DNA of 64,000 nt from Streptomyces sp. SID8352 (GTDB lineage Bacteria > Actinomycetota > Actinomycetes > Streptomycetales > Streptomycetaceae), in the NCBI RefSeq assembly GCF_009862265.1, contig NZ_WWGX01000022.1, forward strand, positions 88,632 through 152,631. Reading direction: 5' to 3'. Shown in pieces: positions 18,744 to 28,197 of the stretch. A program made the position numbers and the translations under genes. The stretch's first letter is position 1, and each line of letters opens with the position of its first letter. The notes below the pieces were generated by a model that saw only the letters and a list, made by a program, of their open reading frames with translations, made no database searches and was not told the DNA's origin.

Positions 18744-19471
18744 CCGTCGACTTCTCCCGGTTCCCGCTCGCCCCGGGCGACCGCGTCCTGGACCTCGGCT
18801 GCGGCGCCGGCCGGCACGCGTTCGAGTGCTACCGGCGCGGCGCCCGGGTCGTGGCGCTGGACCGGAACGCCGAGGAGATCCGCGAGGTCGCCGCCTGGTT
18901 CGCCGCGATGAAGGAGGCCGGGGAGGCCCCGGCCGGGGCCACCGCCACCGCCCTGGAGGGCGACGCCCTCGCCCTGCCCTTCCCCGACGAGTCCTTCGAC
19001 GTGGTCATTGTCTCCGAGGTCATGGAGCACATCCCCGATGACAAGGGCGTCCTCGCCGAGATGGTCCGCGTCCTCAGGCCCGGCGGGCGGATCGCCGTCA
19101 CCGTGCCGCGCTACGGGCCCGAGAAGGTCTGCTGGGCGCTGTCCGACGCCTACCACGAGGTCGAGGGCGGCCACATCCGCATCTACCGCGCCGAGGACCT
19201 CCTCGCCCGCATCCGCGAGGCCGGCCTGCGCCCCTACGGCACCCACCACGCGCACGCCCTGCACGCGCCCTACTGGTGGCTGAAGTGCGCCTTCGGCGTC
19301 GACAACGACCGGGCCCTCCCGGTGCGCGCCTACCACAAGCTGCTGGTCTGGGACATCATGAAGAAGCCGCTGGCCACCCGGGTCGCCGAGCAGGCCCTGA
19401 ACCCGCTGATCGGCAAGAGCTTCGTGGCCTACGCGACCAAGCCGCACCTCCCGCCGGTGGACGCCGCGTGA
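18737..19471 (+). CDS. Class I SAM-dependent methyltransferase
   Basis: 244 residues, GTG at 18737 inside the end of the glycosyltransferase gene. Motif I is VLDLGCGAGRHAFECYRRGARVVALDRN; the motif II/III region is FDVVIVSEVMEHIPDDKGVLAEMVRVLRPGGRIAVTVP. The C-terminal part (HHAHALHAPYWWLKCAFG... LLVWDIMKKP) matches UbiE-like enzymes acting on lipid or quinone-like substrates. Its TGA overlaps the GTG of the next gene. Together with its neighbours it probably decorates a lipid or terpenoid-linked sugar; that is inference. Confidence 0.88.
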   Translation: MLTVDFSRFPLAPGDRVLDLGCGAGRHAFECYRRGARVVALDRNAEEIREVAAWFAAMKEAGEAPAGATATALEGDALALPFPDESFDVVIVSEVMEHIPDDKGVLAEMVRVLRPGGRIAVTVPRYGPEKVCWALSDAYHEVEGGHIRIYRAEDLLARIREAGLRPYGTHHAHALHAPYWWLKCAFGVDNDRALPVRAYHKLLVWDIMKKPLATRVAEQALNPLIGKSFVAYATKPHLPPVDAA

Positions 19472-20547
19472 CCACGTCCCGCACACCCCGCACCGAACAC
19501 CTCGTCCTGCCCGGCGTCCTCACCGCCGAGCAGGCCGACGCCACCGTCCGCGGAGTCCTCGCCCTCCAGCGCGAGGACGGCGCCATCCCCTGGTTCCGCG
19601 GCCACCACCTCGACCCCTGGGACCACGTCGAGGCCGCGATGGCCCTGGACGCGGCCGGCCGCCACCAGGAGGCCGCCCGCGCCTACGCCTGGCTGGCCCG
19701 GCACCAGAACCCGGACGGCTCCTGGTACGCCGCCTACGCCGACGGGGCCCACGACGACGTCACCGACCGGGGCCGGGAGACCAACTTCGTCGCCTACGCC
19801 GCCGTCGGCATCTGGCACCACTACCTCTCCACCGGCGACGACACCTTCCTGGACCGGATGTGGCCGGTCGTCGTCGCCGCCGTCGAGTTCGTCCTGCGCC
19901 TCCAACTGCCCGGCGGTCAGATCGGCTGGCGCCGCGACGAGGACGGCACCGCCGCCACCGACGCCCTGCTGACCGGGAGTTCCTCCGTCCACCACGCGCT
20001 GCGCTGCGCCCTGGCCATCGCCGAGCAGCGTGAGGAGGCCCAGCCCGACTGGGAACTCGCCGCGGGCGCCCTGCGGCACGCCATCCGGCGCCACCCCGAG
20101 CGGTTCCTCGACAAGGACCGCTACTCGATGGACTGGTACTACCCGGTGCTCGGCGGCGCGATCGAGGGGGCCGAGGCCCGCTCCCGCATCGCGGGGGACT
20201 GGGACCGTTTCGTCGTCCCGGGCCTCGGGGTGCGCTGCGTCGTCCCCAACCCCTGGGTGACCGGCGGCGAGTCGGCCGAACTGGCGCTCGCCCTGTGGGC
20301 GGTGGGCGAATCGGACCGGGCCCTGGAGATCCTCCAGTCCATCCAGCACCTCCGCGACCCGGAGAGCGGCCTGTACTGGACCGGCTACGTCTTCGACGAC
20401 GACACCGTCTGGCCCCGCGAGCTGACGAGCTGGACGGCCGGCTCGCTGCTCCTGGCCGTCGCCGCGCTCGGCGGGCACGAGGCCACCTGCCGGATCTTCT
20501 CCGGCGACCTGCTGCCCCGGGGCCTGGACCCCGACTGCTGCGACTGA
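19468..20547 (+). CDS. Alpha/alpha-toroid (prenyltransferase/squalene-oxidase repeat) protein
   Basis: 359 residues, GTG at 19468 overlapping the previous stop (GTGA). No signal peptide, so cytoplasmic. The repeats are recognisable: VLALQREDGAIPWFRGHHLDPWDHVEAAMALDAAGRHQEA, AYAWLARHQNPDGSWYAAYADG, then ETNFVAYAAVGIWHHYLSTGD..., and ELTSWTAGSLLLAVAALGG near the end. The fold is that of terpene cyclases, but the alignment with glucoamylase-like (alpha/alpha)6 enzymes is equally possible (WP-RELTSW). Third gene of a translationally coupled trio with a glycosyltransferase and methyltransferase; the product is unknown to me. Confidence 0.78.
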   Translation: MTTSRTPRTEHLVLPGVLTAEQADATVRGVLALQREDGAIPWFRGHHLDPWDHVEAAMALDAAGRHQEAARAYAWLARHQNPDGSWYAAYADGAHDDVTDRGRETNFVAYAAVGIWHHYLSTGDDTFLDRMWPVVVAAVEFVLRLQLPGGQIGWRRDEDGTAATDALLTGSSSVHHALRCALAIAEQREEAQPDWELAAGALRHAIRRHPERFLDKDRYSMDWYYPVLGGAIEGAEARSRIAGDWDRFVVPGLGVRCVVPNPWVTGGESAELALALWAVGESDRALEILQSIQHLRDPESGLYWTGYVFDDDTVWPRELTSWTAGSLLLAVAALGGHEATCRIFSGDLLPRGLDPDCCD

Positions 20548-20565
20548 CCTCACCGCACCCACGCG

Positions 20566-20607
20566 GACGGCCTCCGCCCCCCGAGCACACTGGGGAGGGA
20601 GGCCGTC
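20566..20607. terminator. Bidirectional hairpin terminator between convergent genes
   Basis: GACGGCCTCC at 20566-20575 pairs with GGAGGCCGTC at 20598-20607; the inner bases are C-rich and G-rich and extend the stem. It serves the plus operon ending at 20547 and the minus gene ending at 20629. Confidence 0.8.
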
Positions 20608-20628
20608 GGCGGTGCGGCGGGCCGGCGG

Positions 20629-21450
20629 TCAGCCGCGCTGGATGCCCGAGGAGTCCTGCAGCACGCCGCGGCGGCCGTCCTGCGTCTGGGCGATCAGGTT
20701 CTGGCCGCGCTGCTCCACCGCCAGGTACCAGGTGCCGGGCGCCAGTTCCGCGATCGGCGTGGACGAGCCGTCCTCCGGGTACAGCGGACGCGGCACCGGC
20801 ACGGCGAACCAGAACGGGGAGAAGTCGCCCGCGGGCTGCGCCGCCTGCGCGGCGGGCTGCGGCTGGCCCGGCTGCGGCTGGCCGCCGAGCGGCTGACCCG
20901 GCTGGCCCGGCTGCCCGCCGAACGGCTGCTGCGCGCCCGGGTAGCCGTATCCGCCCTGCGGCTGGCCGCCGTACGGCTGCGGGGCGGGCGGCTGGGGAGC
21001 GCCCGCCAGCGGGGCCTTGAGGGCCGGGACGAGCGGGGTCGCGATGGCGGCGCCGGCCAGCGCCAGGGTCGCGATCAGGCCCAGGACGAGACCGGTGCCC
21101 GCGTTGACGTCACTGGCGCCGAGGCCCCGGTAGATGTCGTCGAACGGACCCAGCGGGTCGATGATCGTCCAGAACGCCGTCCAGGCGGAGAAGACCGCCA
21201 GGACCACCCCGATCTGGCCCAGTTCGAGGCCGATGACCTTCCGGGGCTGGGGGAGCCCGCGCGCCACCACGATGAGGGCGGCGCCGGCGATGCCGCCGAC
21301 GTACATGCTCATCACCAGGCCCAGGTTGTCCCAGGCGTTGGGGATGCCGCTGCCGTTGCCGCTGAATGAGTCCAGGAACGACGCGATGAACAGCAACACC
21401 GCTGCTCCGATCACCACGCCGTCGCCTCGAGTGAGGGAGCGGATATTCAC
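20629..21450 (-). CDS. DUF5336-like four-helix membrane protein
   Basis: 273 residues from a GTG at 21450 with AAGGA upstream; a longer frame exists but its extra residues look non-coding. Four hydrophobic helices (GVVIGAAVLLFIASFLDSF, LGLVMSMYVGGIAGAALIVVA, IGVVLAVFSAWTAFWTII, GLVLGLIATLALAGAAIATPLV) occupy residues 10-135. A Pro/Gln/Gly-rich repeat linker (PYGGQPQGGYGYPGAQQPFG) follows, then a small folded C-terminal part (WFAVPVPRPLYPEDGSSTPIAELAPGTWYLAVEQRGQNLIAQT...). The family is common in Actinobacteria and has no known role. Confidence 0.78.
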   Translation of the reverse strand: MNIRSLTRGDGVVIGAAVLLFIASFLDSFSGNGSGIPNAWDNLGLVMSMYVGGIAGAALIVVARGLPQPRKVIGLELGQIGVVLAVFSAWTAFWTIIDPLGPFDDIYRGLGASDVNAGTGLVLGLIATLALAGAAIATPLVPALKAPLAGAPQPPAPQPYGGQPQGGYGYPGAQQPFGGQPGQPGQPLGGQPQPGQPQPAAQAAQPAGDFSPFWFAVPVPRPLYPEDGSSTPIAELAPGTWYLAVEQRGQNLIAQTQDGRRGVLQDSSGIQRG

Positions 21451-21618
21451 TTCAGGTCCTTCGTAGGTCGGTCTCGTCGTCGGTGGAGGCGCCGCCGCCG
21501 TCCGGGCCGCGGGCCCGGTGCGCGGCGCGGGGGTGGCCCCTCGTCGTACGGGCGACACTATCGCCTGCACACGGAGGCTGTCCGCCCCGGAGAACCGGCG
21601 CGGAACACCCACCCGGCA

Positions 21619-22659
21619 TCACCCGCGCAGGAAACTCACGATTCCCTCGGAGATGCCCCGTGCCGCCTTCTGCCTCCAGGCGCCGCTGGTCAGCAGCGCC
21701 GCGTCCTTGCTATCGCGCATGTTGCCGCACTCGATGAACACCTTGGGAACCGTTGACAGATTGAGACCACCCAGGTCCTGACGTGTGACGAGACCGGTAC
21801 CGTCGCCGAGGTAGTTGGAAGGGGCGGTGCCGGTGGCCGCCACGAACCGGCCCGCGACCCGCTGTCCCAGCTCGGCTGAAGGGCCCACGATGGCCCGGGT
21901 GTCGGCGGCGCCGTCGTGCACCGCGCCCGGCAGGATCACGTGGAAGCCCCGGTTGCCGGTGCCCGAACCGTCGGCGTGCAGGGAGATCGCGGCGTCCGCG
22001 TGCGCCTCGTTGCCGATCCGGGCCCGCTCGTCCACGCACGGGCCGAACGGGCGGTCGCCGTCCTGCGTCAGCCGCACCGTGGCGCCCTGCGCCTCCAGCA
22101 GGTCCCGCAGCCGGTGCGCCAGGTCCAGGGTGAACCGGGCCTCCGGCCAGCCCGCGTCGGTGGCGGTACCCGTGGTGTCGCACTCCTTCCAGTGCGTGCC
22201 GATGTCCACCTTGCGGTTGATGTCGGCGGTGTGCTCCGCGTTGCGGGGGTTGTGCCCGGGGTCGATCACCACGACCTTCCCCCGCAGCGGGCCGCCGGGT
22301 CCAAAGGGGGCGGACGGCGCGGACGCGGAGGGGTCCGCCGCCGGGGCGGAGGACGGGGGGCCGGAGCCGTCCCGGCCGCCGTCCGGCTCCTCGCCGTGGG
22401 GTCCCGTGCCGTCAGGTCCCGTGCCGTCCGGGGAAGGACCGTCCGGGGAGGGGCCGGAGGGGGGCGCGGCGGCGGTGCTCCCGGCCCGGCCCGCACCGGT
22501 GCCGGCGTCCCCGCCGCCGACCGCCGCGTACACCCCCCAGCCCAGCAGCGCCCCCGGCACCAGCGCGGCCAGTGCCACCGTCAGCGGGCGGCGCAGCGGT
22601 GAACGGCGGGGCGGCTGCGGTGGATCGAGTTCCGGTCCGGTGTACGACACGGCAGGCAC
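21619..22659 (-). CDS. N-acetylmuramoyl-L-alanine amidase (Amidase_3), membrane-anchored
   Basis: 346 residues. An N-terminal TM anchor (LTVALAALVPGALLGWGVYAAVG) is followed by about 85 disordered residues rich in Gly, Ser, Pro and Asp. The catalytic domain begins KVVVIDPGHNPRN; the His of DPGH, a Glu in the WPEARFTLDLAH helix and the His of SLHADG bind zinc, and the Glu of VFIECGNMRD is catalytic. It removes stem peptides from peptidoglycan outside the cell, in division or spore formation. The insertion RNAEHTADINRKVDIGTHWKEC is typical of the Streptomyces group. Ends one base before the next gene's end region, no operon partner certain. Confidence 0.9.
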   Translation of the reverse strand: MPAVSYTGPELDPPQPPRRSPLRRPLTVALAALVPGALLGWGVYAAVGGGDAGTGAGRAGSTAAAPPSGPSPDGPSPDGTGPDGTGPHGEEPDGGRDGSGPPSSAPAADPSASAPSAPFGPGGPLRGKVVVIDPGHNPRNAEHTADINRKVDIGTHWKECDTTGTATDAGWPEARFTLDLAHRLRDLLEAQGATVRLTQDGDRPFGPCVDERARIGNEAHADAAISLHADGSGTGNRGFHVILPGAVHDGAADTRAIVGPSAELGQRVAGRFVAATGTAPSNYLGDGTGLVTRQDLGGLNLSTVPKVFIECGNMRDSKDAALLTSGAWRQKAARGISEGIVSFLRG

Positions 22660-22660
22660 T

Positions 22661-23747
<1,087 letters not shown>

Positions 23748-25208
23748 ATGGCATCCATGCCCGACACCTCAGCCGCCTGCCCCACCGCCCGGATATCCCC
23801 GCCCCGCCGCACCCCGCCCGCCGGTCTGGTGGTGGCGCTCGCCTGTGCCGGCCAGTTCCTCGTCGTCCTCGACGTGTCCGTCGTCAACGTCGCGCTGCCG
23901 TCGATGCGGACCGATCTCGACCTCACGGCCCAGGGCCTCCAATGGGTCGTCAACGCCTACTCCATCGCCTTCGCCGGGTTCATGCTGCTCGGCGGACGGG
24001 CCGGGGACCTGTACGGGCGCAAGCGGATGTTCCTGCTGGGGATCGGCCTGTTCACGCTGGCCTCGCTCGGCGGCGGGCTCGCCCAGGAGGGCTGGCAACT
24101 GCTCCTCGCGCGCGCCGTGCAGGGGCTCGGCGCGGCGGTGGTGGCGCCCTCGACGCTGACCATCGTCACCGAGGCGGTTCCGCCGGGCGCCGCGCGGGCC
24201 CGGGCCATCGCGACGTGGACCGCCGTCGGCGCGGGCGGCGGGGCCGCCGGGGGACTCGTCGGCGGGGTGCTGGTGGACACCCTGTCCTGGCGCTGGGTGC
24301 TGCTGATCAACGTGCCCGTCGGCGTGGTCGTGCTGGCCGGCGCGGTGCTGGGGCTGTCCGAGAGCCGCTCCGGGGGCGGACGGCGGCTCGACCTGCCGGG
24401 CGCCGTGCTGGTCACCGCCGGTCTGGCCACCCTGGCGTTCGGGATCTCGCAGACGGAGTCCACCGGTTGGGCGGCGGCGGCCACGCTGGTGCCGCTGGTG
24501 GCCGGTGCCGTGCTGATCGGGCTGTTCCTCGTCGTCGAGGCGCGCACCGCGGCCCCGCTGATGCCGCTCGCGCTGCTGCGGGTGCGCTCGGTGGCCTCGG
24601 CCAACACGGCGATGCTGGTCTCCGGTTCGGCCATGTTCTGCATGTGGTTCTTCATGACGCTCTACGTCCAGAACGTGCTCGGCTACACCCCGCTGGAGGC
24701 CGGGCTCGCGCTGGTGCCGAGTTCGCTGGCCGTGGTGCTCGGCTCGAAGGCGGCACCGCGCGTGATGCGTGCCATGGGGGCGCGGAACGTGGCGGTGCTG
24801 GGCACGTTCCTCGCCGCGGCCGGGTTCGCCTGGCAGTCGACGATGACCGCGGACGGCGGGTTCGTCACCGCGATCCTGGTGCCGGGGGCGCTGATGATGC
24901 TGGGCGCGGGGCTGGCGGGGACCCCGCTGGCGTCGCTGGCCACCTCGGGGTCGGCGCCGGGGGACGCCGGGCTGGTCTCCGGGCTGGTCAACACCTCGCG
25001 GACGATGGGCGGCTCGCTGGGGCTCGCGGTCATGGCGACCATCGCCGCCGCCCGCTCCGGTGGCGAGTCCGCCGGTCCCGAGGCGCTGACCGAGGGGTAC
25101 GCGCTGGTCTTCCGGGTCGGCTCGGTGGTGCTGGTCGTGGCCGTGCTGCTGATGTGGCTGTGGCTGCCGCCGCGCGGGAAGCGCCCGGCGGACGGGCCCA
25201 GGGGGTAG
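23748..25208 (+). CDS. MFS drug-efflux transporter (DHA2 family, 14 TM)
   Basis: 486 residues from the ATG at 23748 (an ATG at 23757 is also possible). Motif C-like VVVALACAGQFLVVLDVSVVNVALPSM in TM1, WVVNAYSIAFAGFMLLGGRAGDLYGRKRMF (motif A, loop 2-3), and GAGGGAAGGLVGGVLVDTLSWRWVLLINVPVG (antiporter motif C) are all present. These proteins export drugs or the producer's own antibiotics using the proton gradient. No regulator is adjacent, and the gene ends before a 450-bp spacer. Confidence 0.9.
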   Translation: MASMPDTSAACPTARISPPRRTPPAGLVVALACAGQFLVVLDVSVVNVALPSMRTDLDLTAQGLQWVVNAYSIAFAGFMLLGGRAGDLYGRKRMFLLGIGLFTLASLGGGLAQEGWQLLLARAVQGLGAAVVAPSTLTIVTEAVPPGAARARAIATWTAVGAGGGAAGGLVGGVLVDTLSWRWVLLINVPVGVVVLAGAVLGLSESRSGGGRRLDLPGAVLVTAGLATLAFGISQTESTGWAAAATLVPLVAGAVLIGLFLVVEARTAAPLMPLALLRVRSVASANTAMLVSGSAMFCMWFFMTLYVQNVLGYTPLEAGLALVPSSLAVVLGSKAAPRVMRAMGARNVAVLGTFLAAAGFAWQSTMTADGGFVTAILVPGALMMLGAGLAGTPLASLATSGSAPGDAGLVSGLVNTSRTMGGSLGLAVMATIAAARSGGESAGPEALTEGYALVFRVGSVVLVVAVLLMWLWLPPRGKRPADGPRG

Positions 25209-25600
25209 CGCCGTCGGCGGTGCGCGGGGGCGTTTCGCCGTCCGGCGCGGCCGGGGACGCCGACCTCGCCGGGGTGTCGGGGTTGTCCGGGGCGGCGATG
25301 ACGCCGGGGGCGCCGATGACGTCGGGATGCGGTGGCGCGGCGCTCGTTGCCGGGAGGGCCGTGCCGGGAGGTTCCCCCGGGGCCGTGCCGCCTGCCCCCT
25401 GTGGACCGTCGGCGTGCCGCCCGGCCCGGGACGGTTCGCACCCCTCGGCGAGGAGCGGGCGCCCCCTGCCCCGCACCGCTGGGCCGCCCCGCAGCCCCTG
25501 GGCCGCCGGGCCGCCCGCCGCCCGTTCGCCGGACCCGCCGTCCCCACCGCCCACCCGCCGACCCTGTCGGGTTCCCGCCGGGCCGACCGGCCCGTTCACG
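25209..25600. other. Intergenic region, nothing recognised
   Basis: Nearly 400 bases of GC-rich DNA downstream of the MFS gene. Overlapping open frames on both strands lack ribosome sites and motifs. Short repeats of gacgccggggg type occur at 25297-25325. A strong terminator follows at 25601. Confidence 0.5.
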
Positions 25601-25640
25601 CCGCGGCCCCGCCCGTCGGAGGTGACGGGCGGGGCCGCGG
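25601..25640. terminator. Perfect 17-bp stem terminator
   Basis: CCGCGGCCCCGCCCGTC at 25601-25617 pairs without mismatch with GACGGGCGGGGCCGCGG at 25624-25640 across a 6-base loop (ggaggt). It ends the minus-strand small gene at 25666-25836. Confidence 0.9.
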
Positions 25641-25665
25641 TCTGGTGCTGGGCCGTGCGGTGGCG

Positions 25666-25836
25666 TCAGGCCGCCGCCGGTCCCGCCTCTTCGGCGGGCC
25701 TGCGGTGGCGGCCGTTCGGGGCCGCCTGGCCCTCCTGCTCGGACACCGGTCCGCGGTGCCGGCCGTGGCCGGTCGCGGCCCCCTGAACGTCGGCACCGCT
25801 GGCCTGCGTCGGCTGGTTCGTGCTGGCGTTGCTCAT
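25666..25836 (-). CDS. 56-residue hydrophilic protein with HGRHR/NGRHR repeats
   Basis: Starts MSNASTNQPTQ at the ATG 25836. Two similar segments, GHGRHRGP and NGRHRRP, are separated by 14 residues; the rest is Ala, Gln, Glu and Pro-rich, without hydrophobic stretches or cysteines. There is no clear ribosome site before the ATG. Instead AGGAAAG precedes a four-codon frame (ATG at 25862 then TAT ACG GGG TGA) that ends 13 bases upstream. A strong terminator follows the gene. I recall similar short GRHR proteins in Streptomyces, without known function; a peptide precursor or nucleic-acid binder is possible. Confidence 0.55.
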   Translation of the reverse strand: MSNASTNQPTQASGADVQGAATGHGRHRGPVSEQEGQAAPNGRHRRPAEEAGPAAA

Positions 25837-25934
25837 CGGAAGGAATTCACCCCGTATACATGATCTTTCCTGTGGGCCGAGCGAGTGTAACCGGCACACC
25901 TCGGGCCGAATCCAGACGGCCACGCCGACCGGGA

Positions 25935-27134
25935 TTATTTCGTTACAAGCTGTGCGAGCGGGGCCTGCTGGAGCGGTACGGGGCGGGACGGGGCTGGGTC
26001 CGGCAGGGCCGGGGGGAGCGCCCCGGGCGGGGTCCTGGACGGCTCGTCGGACGGGGTCCGCGCCGGTGGCTCCGGGACGGCCGGCGAGGCGAGCCGGGCC
26101 AGGCCGCAGGGGGTCCGCGCGGTGGCGTACGGCAGGTGCAGCACGGCGTCGGCCGTCCACAGCCCGGCGCCCGCCAGCCAGCCCTCCGGGGCCGGGACGT
26201 GGCGCAGTCGCCGCTCGGCCGGGTGCCAGACGGCGACCCAGCATCCGAAGGCCCCGTCCATGCGCAGCGCCACCGCGCACCGCTCCGGCGTCAGCGCCTG
26301 CCCCGGCTGGATGGCGAACGGCGTGATCACGCAGTCCCGCAACCGCAGGCACTCGGGGAACCGCACCGGCAGGGTGCTGCCCAGGACGCCCCAGCCCAGC
26401 CGGGGCCGCCCCGGCGAGGGCGCGTCGGAGCGGATCATCAGCAGCCCGCTGTCCGGGTCGGCCAGCAGCACCCGGTCGTCGCTGTGCTCGGCGATCTGGA
26501 GCAGCGGCGACACCTCGCAGCCCCGCCCCAGGTCCACCACGACCGCCTTCACCCGGCCCCCGGTCTCCCGGTCGAGGGCCAGTATCCGGCCCGCGCGGTC
26601 CAGCCAGGCCCCGCCCGAGCAGCGGCCCGGGATCTCCGCGAGGCACCGGGGCCCGGAGCCGCCGCCCGCCACCTGCCAGAGCGCGGTCGCCCGCGGGCCC
26701 ACGGCCAGGGCGTACGCCCGCTCGCCGCCCGGCGCCGCGGGCAGCAGCCGCAGCCGGGTCTCCGCGTCCCGGCACCCCACCGCGCCGAGCGGCAGCTCGC
26801 CGGTGCCCGGGCCGGTCGGGTAGAGCAGCGCGAAGACGTGCCGCCCGCCCGTGACCCGGTGGATCAGGACCCGCCCGTCGCCCATCGGCTGCACCTCCGT
26901 GCCGGGCTCCTCCGGCTGGTTGCCCGGCAGCGGCACCGCGTAGGGCTCCGGCCCGTCGAGGGTCCAGCGCTCCGGGTACCAGCAGTCGCCGCGGCGGGTG
27001 AGACGCGCCGCGTACCCGCCCTCCGCCGCGATCGCGCACTCCGCCCGCGGCGGCCCCCCGCCCCCCGGGACCACGTCACGCCCGGCCTCGTGGTCCGCCG
27101 TGAGCCCGACAGGCCCTGTGGCACACGCTGTCAT
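25935..27134 (-). CDS. Large unknown cytoplasmic protein, probable beta-propeller
   Basis: 399 residues, ATG at 27134 with GGAGGTGACC ribosome site. The sequence is a run of short beta-strand repeats: GRVLIHRVTGGRHVFALLYP, ERAYALAVGPRATALWQVAGG, GAWLDRAGRILALDRETGG, DDRVLLADPDSGLLMIRSDA, CAVALRMDGAFGCWVAVWHPAERRLRHVPAPEGWL. The D-R-x-G-R-x-L-x-L-D and related repeats suggest six or seven blades. No signal peptide, catalytic motif or family recognised. The Pro-rich tail (about 45 residues) is disordered. Transcribed towards the small GRHR-repeat gene, about 98 bases away. Confidence 0.65.
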   Translation of the reverse strand: MTACATGPVGLTADHEAGRDVVPGGGGPPRAECAIAAEGGYAARLTRRGDCWYPERWTLDGPEPYAVPLPGNQPEEPGTEVQPMGDGRVLIHRVTGGRHVFALLYPTGPGTGELPLGAVGCRDAETRLRLLPAAPGGERAYALAVGPRATALWQVAGGGSGPRCLAEIPGRCSGGAWLDRAGRILALDRETGGRVKAVVVDLGRGCEVSPLLQIAEHSDDRVLLADPDSGLLMIRSDAPSPGRPRLGWGVLGSTLPVRFPECLRLRDCVITPFAIQPGQALTPERCAVALRMDGAFGCWVAVWHPAERRLRHVPAPEGWLAGAGLWTADAVLHLPYATARTPCGLARLASPAVPEPPARTPSDEPSRTPPGALPPALPDPAPSRPVPLQQAPLAQLVTK

Positions 27135-27317
27135 CGTTCGGTCACCTCCGGTGATGAAGCTAGTTTTCGTACGCACGGGCGGGGGAGAGACAGCGGCCGT
27201 CATCACACAAACGGGTGTCACAGGAACGATTCCTCCGAGGACAACGGGGTGGTGTGCTGGACATCGCCGGTCCGGCCCGGCCAGGGGCGGCGGGTACGGC
27301 CGCGCACCGCGCCCGGG

Positions 27318-27323
27318 TAGCCT
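27318..27323 (+). promoter_or_regulatory. -10 box of a leaderless gene (Nif3 operon)
   Basis: TAGCCT ends 7 bases before the GTG at 27331 and there is no ribosome site, so transcription probably starts at the start codon. Confidence 0.5.
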
Positions 27324-27330
27324 TGCCCCC

Positions 27331-28197
27331 GTGCCCCGTCTGTCAGAAGTCATCGCCGCGCTGGAGAACCTGTGGCCCGCCGAGCGGGCCGAGTCCTGGG
27401 ACGCGGTCGGCACCGTGGTGGGCGACCCCGACCGGGAGGTCTCCCGGGTCCTGTTCGCCGTGGACCCCGTCCAGGAGATCGCCGACGAGGCGGTGGAGCT
27501 GGGCGCCGACCTGCTCGTCACCCACCACCCCCTCTACCTGCGGGGGACGACGACGGTCGCCGCGTCCACCTTCAAGGGCCGTGTGGTGCACACCCTCATC
27601 AAGCACGACGTCGCCCTGCACGTCGCCCACACCAACGCCGACACCGCCGACCCGGGCGTCTCCGACGCGCTGGCCGGGGCCCTCGGCCTGCGCGTCCTCG
27701 GCCCCCTGGTGCCGGACCCGGCCGACCCCGGGGGCCGCCGCGGACTCGGCCGGATCTGCGAACCGGAGCGCCCGCTGACCGTCCGCGAGTTCGCCGCCCT
27801 CGCCGCCGAGCGGCTGCCCGCCACCGCGCAGGGCGTCCGCGTCGCGGGCGACCCGGACGCGCCGGTCCGCACCGTCGCCGTCAGCGGCGGTTCCGGCGAC
27901 GGCCTCCTCGACCACGTGCGGGCGGCGGGCGTCGACGCCTTCCTCACCGCGGACCTGCGCCACCACCCGGTGTCCGAGGCCCGCGCCCAGGGCCCCCTCG
28001 CGCTGCTCGACGCGGCGCACTGGGCCACCGAATGGCCCTGGTGCGAGCTGGCCGCCGCCCAGCTCGACGCGATCTCCGACCGCGAGGGGTGGGCCCTGCG
28101 GGTCCATGTCTCCCCGACGGTCACCGATCCCTGGACCGCCCACGCGGCGTCACCGTCCACCCCGCCCTCCGAACACACCGCAGGAGCCCCCAACTGA
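27331..28197 (+). CDS. Nif3-like dinuclear metal centre hexameric protein
   Basis: 288 residues, GTG at 27331, probably leaderless. Nif3/YbgI proteins form hexameric rings with a di-metal site; related enzymes are GTP cyclohydrolase-like. Metal ligands can be seen: LVTHHPLYLRG (His-His), HVAHTNAD (His and Asp), DAFLTADLRHHPVSEA (Asp/His) and LLDAAHWATEWPW (His, Glu). Length normal for the short form without the PII-like insertion. Its TGA overlaps the CTG proposed as the start of the next gene, making a three-gene operon with a zinc-ribbon protein and an RNase HI fusion, a conserved actinobacterial arrangement. Confidence 0.88.
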   Translation: MPRLSEVIAALENLWPAERAESWDAVGTVVGDPDREVSRVLFAVDPVQEIADEAVELGADLLVTHHPLYLRGTTTVAASTFKGRVVHTLIKHDVALHVAHTNADTADPGVSDALAGALGLRVLGPLVPDPADPGGRRGLGRICEPERPLTVREFAALAAERLPATAQGVRVAGDPDAPVRTVAVSGGSGDGLLDHVRAAGVDAFLTADLRHHPVSEARAQGPLALLDAAHWATEWPWCELAAAQLDAISDREGWALRVHVSPTVTDPWTAHAASPSTPPSEHTAGAPN

